Assembly (NCBI RefSeq): GCF_000967545.1
Contig: NZ_JXXV01000007.1
Span: 208,833-272,832 of the forward strand
DNA: 64,000 bases
Source: Vibrio galatheae
Lineage (GTDB): Bacteria > Pseudomonadota > Gammaproteobacteria > Enterobacterales > Vibrionaceae
Reading direction: 5' to 3'
Of the stretch, positions 57,239-64,000 are shown in pieces. The notes below the pieces were generated by a model. It did no database searches and was not told the origin of the DNA. It saw only the letters and a list, made by a program, of their open reading frames with translations. The position numbers were made by a program, and so were the translations under genes. Numbering within the stretch: the stretch's first letter is position 1; the number at the start of each line of letters is the position of its first letter.

Positions 57239-58369
57239 ATGAGCGGTTCAGTTCAGTTCAGCGAATTACCTTGCAGCGACAGTGAACACAAGATCGCAGT
57301 CGCCACATTAGACAATGCAGACTCACTCAATGCTTTGTCACTCAATATGCTTAAAGCGTTAAAGCAGCAACTGACACTCTGGCACGAAGATGATGCGATT
57401 GTCTGTGTGTTAATTGAAGGAACAGGCAACAAGGCGTTTTGTGCAGGTGGGGATGTGCGCACCATGTACCACGTCATGCGTGACGCCAGCGATGATGAAA
57501 TTACCGACTTTTGCTGTGAGTACTTTACGCTTGAATATCAGTGTGATTACCTGATTCACACCTACTGCAAGCCGATTGTCGCTTGGGGAGAAGGTATTGT
57601 GATGGGCGGGGGTATGGGCCTGTATATGGGGTCGAGCCACAAAGTCGTCACGCCCAGCTCTCGCTTGGCGATGCCAGAAATTAGTATTGGCCTGTATCCG
57701 GATGTTGGCGCAACTTGGTTTCTTAATCGTCTCGATCAAGGGGTTGGCTTGTTTCTCGGTTTAACCGGAATGATGGTAAACGCGACCGACGCGCTTTCAC
57801 TTCATCTTGCGGATCATCTCGTGCTACCCGAACACAAAGCTATGTTGCTCCAACAGCTTCAAGTGGCGGATTGGGAATGTGTTGATGATGAATATGAAGT
57901 GGTTACTGAGATGCTAGAAGCGTTTCAGGCCGAAGCCCATGGACATCAACCTGATCCACAGATTTCACCCTATCTCAGTCAGATCCAGACTGCCTGTCAG
58001 GCGGATAGCGTGATTCAAGTGGTCGATAGTATTAATGCGATTGTTGGCAATGAAGCTTGGCTAGCGACGGCGAAAAGCAACTTGACGTCGGGAAGCCCCA
58101 TCACCGCACATATTTGCTATCGACAGATGACGCAATATCACCACTTATCGTTGGCAGATTGTTTTCGCTTAGAGCTGGACCTTTCGCTTCGCTGTGCCCT
58201 GTTAGGTGAATTTCGAGAGGGAGTTCGCTCACGCTTAATCGACAAAGATAATCAGCCCAACTGGCGGTTTAAACATGTCGCTCAGGTGGATGAAAAAGTC
58301 ATTGATAGTCTGTTTACTTCATTGTGGCAGCAAGATTCTCACCCTCTATCCCAACTTGGACACTACTAA
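57239..58369 (+). CDS. 3-hydroxyisobutyryl-CoA hydrolase
   Basis: Crotonase-fold thioesterase freeing 3-hydroxyisobutyrate in valine breakdown, 376 residues, the HIBCH length (longer than hydratases because of a C-terminal helical lobe). KAFCAGGDVRTMYHVM and GIVMGGGMGLYMGSSHKVVT are the oxyanion sites; MPEISIGLYPDVGATWFLNRL is the HIBCH signature with the catalytic Glu. GAGGAGG precedes the ATG; 17 bases after the hydratase. Confidence 0.93.
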   Translation: MSGSVQFSELPCSDSEHKIAVATLDNADSLNALSLNMLKALKQQLTLWHEDDAIVCVLIEGTGNKAFCAGGDVRTMYHVMRDASDDEITDFCCEYFTLEYQCDYLIHTYCKPIVAWGEGIVMGGGMGLYMGSSHKVVTPSSRLAMPEISIGLYPDVGATWFLNRLDQGVGLFLGLTGMMVNATDALSLHLADHLVLPEHKAMLLQQLQVADWECVDDEYEVVTEMLEAFQAEAHGHQPDPQISPYLSQIQTACQADSVIQVVDSINAIVGNEAWLATAKSNLTSGSPITAHICYRQMTQYHHLSLADCFRLELDLSLRCALLGEFREGVRSRLIDKDNQPNWRFKHVAQVDEKVIDSLFTSLWQQDSHPLSQLGHY

Positions 58370-58381
58370 GGAGCATTCGGC

Positions 58382-59287
58382 ATGGAAACCATCGCATTTA
58401 TCGGCTTAGGTAATATGGGCGGACCAATGGCACTTAATCTGCTTAACGCCAAACTCAGCGTCAAAGTTTATGACCTAGTCGACAGTCTCGCTAAGCCTCT
58501 GGCAGACGCTGGCGCAACGGTGTGCCAAGATCTGCAAAGTGTGGTCGAAGATGCCGACGTAGTGATTACCATGTTACCTGCGGGTGAGCACGTCAGAGCG
58601 GTTTATCTCGGTAGCTCTGATCGGCAAGGCTTGCTCACTCATATCAAGCAGGGAACCTTGATTATTGATTCTTCCACTATCGATCCTGAATCCGCACGTT
58701 TGGTGGGTGACGCCGCTCAAGAACGTGGGATTTATTTCGCCGATGCGCCCGTTTCTGGTGGTGTCGCGGGCGCAAAGGCGGGCACCTTAACTTTTATTGT
58801 TGGTGGCAGTGATGAATCATTCCACAAAGCGCAGCAAGTGTTGCAACACATGGGTAAGAACATCTTTCACGCTGGCCCAACTGGCAGTGGGCAAATGGGT
58901 AAAATCTGTAACAACCTGATGCTGGGAATCTTAATGACGGGCACGTGTGAGGCTCTCAATTTAGGTATCGACAACGGGTTAGATCCCAAAGTGCTGTCTA
59001 ATATCATGCTGCAAAGTTCAGGACGAAACTGGGCGCTGGAACTCTATAATCCATGTCCGGGCGTGATGGAAAATGCGCCCGCATCGAATCGTTATCAGCC
59101 CGGGTTTATGAGTAAGCTAATGCTCAAAGATCTTGGTCTAGGATTAGAAGCCGCGACCAAGAGTCAATCGTCGGTGCCAATGGGAGCACTCGCTCGAAAT
59201 TTGTATGCTTTGCACAATATGCAAGGTAACGAGGAGCTCGATTTTTCCAGCTTGTTTGAGTTCTATCAGAGCAAAGCCAACAAGTAG
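58382..59287 (+). CDS. mmsB: 3-hydroxyisobutyrate dehydrogenase
   Basis: NAD-dependent oxidation of 3-hydroxyisobutyrate to methylmalonate semialdehyde, which MmsA then takes. 301 residues. N-terminal Rossmann motif FIGLGNMGGPMALNLL (5-20), substrate motif DAPVSGGVAGAKAGTL (~120), and the catalytic Lys in GQMGKICNNLMLG (~173). Spaced 12 bases after the hydrolase gene. Confidence 0.95.
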   Translation: METIAFIGLGNMGGPMALNLLNAKLSVKVYDLVDSLAKPLADAGATVCQDLQSVVEDADVVITMLPAGEHVRAVYLGSSDRQGLLTHIKQGTLIIDSSTIDPESARLVGDAAQERGIYFADAPVSGGVAGAKAGTLTFIVGGSDESFHKAQQVLQHMGKNIFHAGPTGSGQMGKICNNLMLGILMTGTCEALNLGIDNGLDPKVLSNIMLQSSGRNWALELYNPCPGVMENAPASNRYQPGFMSKLMLKDLGLGLEAATKSQSSVPMGALARNLYALHNMQGNEELDFSSLFEFYQSKANK

Positions 59288-59300
59288 AGGGAGTTTGGCT

Positions 59301-60059
59301 ATGGACTTAAAGGAAAGTGTTGTTGCGATTACAGGTGCTGGTCAGGGATTAGGTCAAATGATGGCGGTGACATTAGCCCATGCAGGTGCAGAATTAGCTC
59401 TAATTGATGTGAATGACGATGCGTTAAAACAGACCCAAGATCAGTGTCATATGTTAGGGGCAAAGGCGTTGAATTACCTCGCCGATGTCACTAACGAGGC
59501 GCAAGTCGAGCAAACGTTTAGTGACATTGTCACTGACTTTGGTCACTTGGATGGGCTGGTGAATAATGCGGGTATTCTCCGAGATGGTATGCTGGTAAAG
59601 GTGAAAAATGGCCAGACGAGCAAGATGTCGCTCGAACAATTTAATTCGGTCATCAATGTCAATTTAACCGGCACGTTCTTATGTGGTCGTGAAGCTGCAC
59701 TGCGCATGATTCAAACTGAGCGCAAAGGACTGATCATTAATATCTCTAGTGTCGCTCGGGCTGGGAACATTGGGCAGACCAACTATGCAGCGTCGAAAGC
59801 CGCCGTCGCCGCGTTGGCGACAACCTGGGCTAAGGAACTGGCAAAGTATGGTATTCGCGCCGCAGCTATTGCACCTGGGGTCATTAAAACGCCGATGGCC
59901 GCACAAATGAAGCCTGAAGCTATCACCCGATTAGAGTCGATGATCCCCGTAGGCCGAATGGGCGAAACTGCTGAGATCGCCAATACAGTCCGGTTTATGT
60001 TTGAAAACGACTATATCAATGGGCGGGTTATCGAGGTGGATGGCGGGATCAGAATGTAA
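59301..60059 (+). CDS. Short-chain dehydrogenase, probable 3-hydroxy-2-methylbutyryl-CoA dehydrogenase
   Basis: 252-residue SDR. TGAGQGLGQMMAVTLA (cofactor), NNAGIL (strand 4) and the active Tyr/Lys in QTNYAASKAAVAAL are intact, and the C-terminus FENDYINGRVIEVDGGIRM matches the HSD17B10/FabG branch. In the operon context it makes 2-methylacetoacetyl-CoA for the first-gene thiolase, closing the isoleucine branch. RBS GAGGGAG precedes the ATG. Confidence 0.88.
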   Translation: MDLKESVVAITGAGQGLGQMMAVTLAHAGAELALIDVNDDALKQTQDQCHMLGAKALNYLADVTNEAQVEQTFSDIVTDFGHLDGLVNNAGILRDGMLVKVKNGQTSKMSLEQFNSVINVNLTGTFLCGREAALRMIQTERKGLIINISSVARAGNIGQTNYAASKAAVAALATTWAKELAKYGIRAAAIAPGVIKTPMAAQMKPEAITRLESMIPVGRMGETAEIANTVRFMFENDYINGRVIEVDGGIRM

Positions 60060-60288
60060 CGTCGAATAAAATTAGAAAATGACTTTTCTATCAATTAATT
60101 TTTCTACTTCGTCGAAAAGTTTAGATTTTGTGTATACACTTACAGGACAGTGTACCTATCGCTATTGCGAGCACCGAATCTTTGTGCTTCAGGAACACTA
60201 GTAAGATGGAAGAGTTAGAACTCGGTTGTTCATTGTTACATGTTCTAACTAAATAAAAAATATAAGGAAATTCTGTGAGGTTGGTTCT

Positions 60289-62598
60289 ATGAGAATTGCT
60301 ACTAAGATAGTGTTGGCATCGACACTATTATGTTCTTTGGCGGTAGTTGCAACGGGTGTGATTGTTGGGTGGCGTTCATCTGATCTTTCTGAAACTGCGT
60401 TGTATCAAAGAGCAAACAGTCAATTGATTTCAGTGCGAGAAATCAAAAAAGCTGAAATAGAACGCTACTTTAACCAGATAAGTGGTCAAATCGTGACTAC
60501 GGCCAATTCAGTTGGTGTACAAGAAGCTATTGTTGCGTTCAGTGAAGCCTTCCAGAAATACCCGATTGAGAAAGTGTCTAAAAGTGATTTAGACCAGCTA
60601 AGCTCATACTATCAATCAAGTTTTGCGCCTTCTTATCAAAAAGCCAACGGTACATCGGCCAATGAGCTGCAAAAACTCAACATGTTGTCTAGGCAAGGAA
60701 AGGCACTTCAAGCTCGCTACATTGCCCATAATACCCATCCATCGGGTGAAAAGCATAAGCTAGTCAGTGACTCTTTAGGGGCTGAGTATGATTCTGTTCA
60801 TGCAAGGTTTCACCCCAGCATCAAAGGCTTTTTGGAACAATTTGGCTATTACGATATCTTTATGGTCGATAAAGAGGGTAATGTTGTTTACTCGGTGTTT
60901 AAAGAGCTCGATTATGCGTCGAATTTAAACAACGGCCCCTATGCTAATAGTGGCCTTGCTAAGGCATATAAGCAGGCGTTGAACTTACCAGCGAATCAAT
61001 TTTATCTCGAAGATTTTTCGCCTTATTACCCATCTTACGAAGCTGCCGCGTCGTTTATCGCTACCCCGATTAAACAATCAGGTCAAACCCTTGGTGTGTT
61101 GATTTTCCAAATGCCGGTTGATGAGATCAATCACATCATGACATTTGGAGGTGATTGGAACTATGCTGGCCTCGGTAGCAGCGGTGAAACCTACCTTGTT
61201 GGTCAAGATGGTTTGCTTCGCAGTGAGTCGCGTTTTCTGATGGAAGAGCCAGAAAGTTATTTCTCTGCAATGGCACAATCTGGTGTATCTCAGTCTGTGT
61301 TAGCACAGATTCGCGCAAAGTCGTCGGCAATAGATCGCCAGCCTGTGGTTACCCCAACGTCTAAGCTTGCTCTAAAAGGGCAAAGCGGATCGGATTTAAT
61401 TAAAGATTACCGTAACGTAGAGGTACTTTCTGCCTATGCGCCCGTGAGTGTGGCGGGCCTGACTTGGGGACTTGTTACTGAGATAGATAAGCAAGAAGCG
61501 TTAAGTGACCTTGATGTGTTAACACACTCGCTTTTGATCACTGTCATCAGCAGCATTGTCGTGGTGGTGGCTGTTGCCATTGCTATCTCTTATGTGTTGG
61601 GTTACAGCATTGCCAAGCCGATTAAACTCGCCAGTGAAAAAGTTCAGCAGATTGCTGAGCATAATGATCTTACTCAGCGACTTGAAGAGTCGGGTAAGGA
61701 TGAAATGTCCGATCTGGCGGTATCGCTCAATGCGCTATTTGCTCACTTACAAGATATCATCGGCCAATTCGCGCAAACGACCAATAACCTCAATAGCAAT
61801 ACGCGAAGTATGGCGGGGAACATGAATCGAGCGCGTGATTCCGTTGCCGATCAAAACCATAGGACCGAATCTGTCGCCACCGCGGTTAACGAAATGAGCG
61901 CTTCAATTGCAGAGGTCGCACAGTTTGCTTCACGTGCTGCGGAATTCGTTAGAAATGCCAATGACACGGGTAGCGAAGGTGTCCAAGTTGGGCAAAGCTT
62001 GGGGAACGAAATTTCTCGCTTAGATGACGAAATGAAAACCGCCGTAGAAGCGATTCAAAGATTGCACCATGAAACCAACTCCATTGCTGAAGTATTGGAC
62101 GTGATTCAGGGTATTGCTGAGCAAACCAATTTGCTTGCACTGAACGCTGCCATTGAAGCCGCAAGGGCAGGAGAGCAAGGACGAGGGTTTGCGGTTGTGG
62201 CCGACGAAGTGCGCTCTCTCGCCGGACGAACACAAACCTCTACTGAGGAAATCCGAGCCAAGATAGAATCACTGCAGCGCGAGACCGATAGTGTTTCTCA
62301 TAGTATTGAAAATGCGAACAGCACAGTTGCAGACGGCGTTGAAACCTGTGACAAGAATACTCAAATGCTTGAACAAATTGTTTCCATGCTCAATGAACTT
62401 AATGAAATGAACATTCAAATTGCAGCTGCAACCGAAGAGCAAAAGGCGGTGACAGATGAGATAAGTGGCAGCATTACTTCAATTGCTGACGCTTCCTCGG
62501 CTGTGTCCGTTCAAGTACAGGATGTTGATGACGTTATACAGGGCATTTCAAATGAATCGGATCGCCTCAATACCGAGGTCTCCCAATTTAAATATTGA
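60289..62598 (+). CDS. Methyl-accepting chemotaxis protein with Cache-like sensor
   Basis: 769-residue chemoreceptor. Helix 1 near 7-27, a large periplasmic sensor (~30-400) with a Cache-type signature YLVGQDGLLRSESRF near 300, helix 2 near 415-440 (SLLITVISSIVVVVAVAI), HAMP, coiled coil and the complete tip [20 protein letters not shown], then [20 protein letters not shown]. Ends at a perfect 11-bp terminator. Ligand unknown. Confidence 0.95.
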   Translation: MRIATKIVLASTLLCSLAVVATGVIVGWRSSDLSETALYQRANSQLISVREIKKAEIERYFNQISGQIVTTANSVGVQEAIVAFSEAFQKYPIEKVSKSDLDQLSSYYQSSFAPSYQKANGTSANELQKLNMLSRQGKALQARYIAHNTHPSGEKHKLVSDSLGAEYDSVHARFHPSIKGFLEQFGYYDIFMVDKEGNVVYSVFKELDYASNLNNGPYANSGLAKAYKQALNLPANQFYLEDFSPYYPSYEAAASFIATPIKQSGQTLGVLIFQMPVDEINHIMTFGGDWNYAGLGSSGETYLVGQDGLLRSESRFLMEEPESYFSAMAQSGVSQSVLAQIRAKSSAIDRQPVVTPTSKLALKGQSGSDLIKDYRNVEVLSAYAPVSVAGLTWGLVTEIDKQEALSDLDVLTHSLLITVISSIVVVVAVAIAISYVLGYSIAKPIKLASEKVQQIAEHNDLTQRLEESGKDEMSDLAVSLNALFAHLQDIIGQFAQTTNNLNSNTRSMAGNMNRARDSVADQNHRTESVATAVNEMSASIAEVAQFASRAAEFVRNANDTGSEGVQVGQSLGNEISRLDDEMKTAVEAIQRLHHETNSIAEVLDVIQGIAEQTNLLALNAAIEAARAGEQGRGFAVVADEVRSLAGRTQTSTEEIRAKIESLQRETDSVSHSIENANSTVADGVETCDKNTQMLEQIVSMLNELNEMNIQIAAATEEQKAVTDEISGSITSIADASSAVSVQVQDVDDVIQGISNESDRLNTEVSQFKY

Positions 62599-62623
62599 AG
62601 GCGAGTGGTGTAACTTTCCGCTT

Positions 62624-62657
62624 AAAGCTCTTTCATAACGAAAGAGCTTTTTGTTTT
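62624..62657 (+). terminator. Terminator after the second chemoreceptor gene
   Basis: Perfect 11-bp stem AAAGCTCTTTC / GAAAGAGCTTT with a 5-base loop, followed by TTGTTTT. Confidence 0.92.
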
Positions 62658-62770
62658 ACACAAATAATTTTGAACCGTGTTAGCAATGCAGCTATGTTGT
62701 TATATCCAATCTTGAAGTTGTTCAGTTAATTGACATAGACTCAAACCAAATCAAATGGAGTAGACAACAT

Positions 62771-63115
62771 ATGGATCTGAAATTATTTCTTGGTAACCTG
62801 ACCCAATCACCAAGCAGCATTGAGTTTGAAGATACAATGGCAGTGATTGATGCCAACTATGACTTCACCCCGACGGCGTTTGTTAATGGTGAGACACTCA
62901 ATGACGCGAATCAAAACAATGGCTCGTGTAAAATCTTTGCCTTTGCCCTTCTAAACCAACTTGCGCCTTCAGAAACCTTGGCTTGCTTTGGTAAATTTTA
63001 TCGTGAAGACGTATTGGGCCATCCAGAAGGTCAAGATCACGCCAATATTCGTAATTTTATTCAGTTTGGCTGGCAGGGCATTAGATTCCAAGGTGAAGCT
63101 CTGGCCGCGAAATAA
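62771..63115 (+). CDS. HopJ type III effector family protein
   Basis: 114-residue protein that matches the HopJ family by eye (start LFLGNLTQSPSSIEFEDTMAVI, the FKNG/VNGETLNDANQNNGSCKIFAF core and DHANIRNFIQFGWQGIRF). Despite its name the family is common in free-living bacteria including Vibrio and is not by itself evidence of a type III secretion system. GGAG precedes the ATG; it is followed by its own terminator. Confidence 0.9.
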   Translation: MDLKLFLGNLTQSPSSIEFEDTMAVIDANYDFTPTAFVNGETLNDANQNNGSCKIFAFALLNQLAPSETLACFGKFYREDVLGHPEGQDHANIRNFIQFGWQGIRFQGEALAAK

Positions 63116-63117
63116 CC

Positions 63118-63149
63118 GAGAAAGGAGCGTTGGGCTCCTTTCTCATTTG
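63118..63149 (+). terminator. Terminator after the HopJ-family gene
   Basis: Perfect 11-bp stem GAGAAAGGAGC / GCTCCTTTCTC around a 5-base loop; only ATTTG follows, so it may also serve as an mRNA 3'-end stabiliser. Confidence 0.7.
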
Positions 63150-63159
63150 AGGGCTTAAA

Positions 63160-63516
63160 ATGAATAATACTGAACTGGCCAACTATCTCGATGGCTTTAA
63201 CTGTGCTGAATCAGACTACCCGTTTGGGCCAGATGCCTTAGTGTATAAAGTGAAAGGTAAGATGTTCGCCATTTTGTCCAAGCGCGAAGGAAGAGAATAC
63301 GTGACGGTCAAAATCATTCCAGAAGATGGCGAGGTGCTGACGTCGCAGTTTGTTGATATTACTCCTGGTTACCATACCAATAAGCGGCATTGGGTGACAA
63401 TCTATTACCCTGGTGATGTGGAAGATGGTTTGGTGCAAGACTTGTGTGAACGGTCTTATCAACTCGTTGCTAAGAAACTTTCTAAAGCAGCACGTTTAGA
63501 ACTGGGCATTGGTTAG
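63160..63516 (+). CDS. MmcQ/YjbR family protein
   Basis: 118-residue cytosolic protein, full length for the family. Recognised by the YPFGPDALVYKVKGKMFAIL, LTSQFVDITPGYHTNKRHWV and LVQDLCERSYQLVAKKLSK segments. Family members bind DNA in some reports, but this one's target is unknown. GAGGG ribosome site. Confidence 0.9.
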   Translation: MNNTELANYLDGFNCAESDYPFGPDALVYKVKGKMFAILSKREGREYVTVKIIPEDGEVLTSQFVDITPGYHTNKRHWVTIYYPGDVEDGLVQDLCERSYQLVAKKLSKAARLELGIG

Positions 63517-63669
63517 ACGTAAAAATAACCAAACGCGATCAAACAAGCGTCATATTGCTTTAAAACTCAGCAAACAAAATAAAAAACCGGATTTTTATTT
63601 GACTCTCTTTGCTCAATCCGTAGAGTATGCAGCCAACGCAACGGTAGATGACTTAAAGCGTTGATATAA

Positions 63670-63743
63670 GGCGCGTTGGCAGAGTGGCTATGCAGCGGAT
63701 TGCAAATCCGTGGACCTCGGTTCGACTCCGGGACGCGCCTCCA
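63670..63743 (+). tRNA. tRNA-Cys(GCA)
   Basis: 74 bases, acceptor GGCGCGT / ACGCGCC, anticodon loop TTGCAAA, discriminator T, encoded CCA. Confidence 0.96.
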
Positions 63744-63746
63744 TTT

Positions 63747-63822
63747 GCGACACTAGCTCAGTTGGTAGAGCGCAACCTTGCCAAGGTTGAGGTCACGAGT
63801 TCGAACCTCGTGTGTCGCTCCA
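63747..63822 (+). tRNA. tRNA-Gly(GCC)
   Basis: 76 bases, acceptor GCGACAC / GTGTCGC, anticodon loop TTGCCAA giving GCC, encoded CCA; 3 bases behind tRNA-Cys. Confidence 0.96.
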
Positions 63823-63907
63823 AATTTTTGTTAATATTGATTGTATGTCGATATTTTAGATGGTGTTTTACGTTTTCAGTAAAGGCATCACAAATTAAGA
63901 TTTGTGT

Positions 63908-63994
63908 GCCCTGGTGGTGGAATTGGTAGACACAAGGGATTTAAAATCCCTCGGCGTTCGCGCTGTGCCGGTTCAAGTCCGGCCCGGGGCACCA
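63908..63994 (+). tRNA. tRNA-Leu(TAA)
   Basis: 87 bases with a variable arm, acceptor GCCCTGG / CCGGGGC, anticodon loop TTTAAAA giving TAA, encoded CCA. Confidence 0.96.
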
Positions 63995-64000
63995 TCTTAC

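Noticed and set aside
62771..63115. Type III secretion locus suggested by the HopJ name
   Set aside because: No secretion or chaperone genes are near; the family is widespread outside plant pathogens.

Overview
The window looks like chromosomal DNA of a Vibrio or a close relative (Vibrionaceae). The grounds are a VieSAB-like c-di-GMP phosphorelay, two large chemoreceptors, many GGDEF/EAL proteins, a LiuR-controlled branched-chain amino acid catabolic locus, a long-form isocitrate lyase beside a malate synthase G, and a Cys-Gly-Leu tRNA cluster. This is family-level reasoning; the species cannot be named from the sequence alone.

Layout. 1-990: 5' part of an OxlT-like MFS carrier, cut by the window edge. 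1284-8064: electron-transfer-flavoprotein (ETF) ubiquinone oxidoreductase, divergent etfBA, then a convergent three-gene 2-oxo acid dehydrogenase operon (E1alpha, E1beta, E2; no E3). 8686-9258: a stand-alone copy of the inserted domain of malate synthase G. 9462-11395: divergent LysR regulator and nitrilase-family amidohydrolase. 11656-12834: a tryptophanyl-tRNA synthetase preceded by a 17-codon leader peptide with tandem Trp codons and competing hairpins, an apparent attenuator. 12978-18648: glyoxylate shunt (aceA, LysR regulator, malate synthase G) plus a small HGT-motif protein. 18834-20381: alanine/glycine:Na+ symporter. 21238-31920: a tightly overlapping six-gene signalling operon (hybrid kinase, REC-EAL, REC-LuxR, GGDEF, Hpt, REC-TPR) with a divergent LysR gene and a paralogous response regulator. 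32480-36661: small outer-membrane barrel, chemoreceptor, periplasmic-binding/GGDEF protein. 36782-36957: two tRNA-Gly(TCC) genes; the second has its 3' end repeated 2.85 kb downstream, bracketing an FG-GAP-type lipoprotein gene. 39839-44993: an ABC export operon of LolCDE-like logic (LolA-like protein, two FtsX-type permeases, ATPase, outer-membrane barrel). 45175-47123: REC-CheX and PAS-GGDEF pair. 47290-60059: LiuR regulator, liuABCE and a divergent seven-gene valine/isoleucine operon. 60289-63994: chemoreceptor, HopJ-family and MmcQ/YjbR-family proteins, then tRNA-Cys, tRNA-Gly and tRNA-Leu.

How it fits together. The 2-oxo acid dehydrogenase would make branched acyl-CoAs. LiuA and a second acyl-CoA dehydrogenase oxidise them and pass electrons through EtfAB and the ETF:quinone oxidoreductase to the respiratory chain. 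The liu and mms genes carry the carbon to acetoacetate, acetyl-CoA and propionyl-CoA, and the glyoxylate shunt allows growth on the acetyl-CoA. Near-identical palindromes (consensus TTKACGTWWACGTMAA) lie in the liuR/thiolase and etf/ETF-QO divergent promoters and tie the two loci into one likely LiuR regulon.

Most notable points: the Trp attenuator of the extra TrpRS; absence of liuD (biotin carboxylase subunit) exactly where it is expected in the liu operon; the expanded, split Vie-type phosphorelay; the orphan malate synthase G domain; and the tRNA-bracketed lipoprotein insert.
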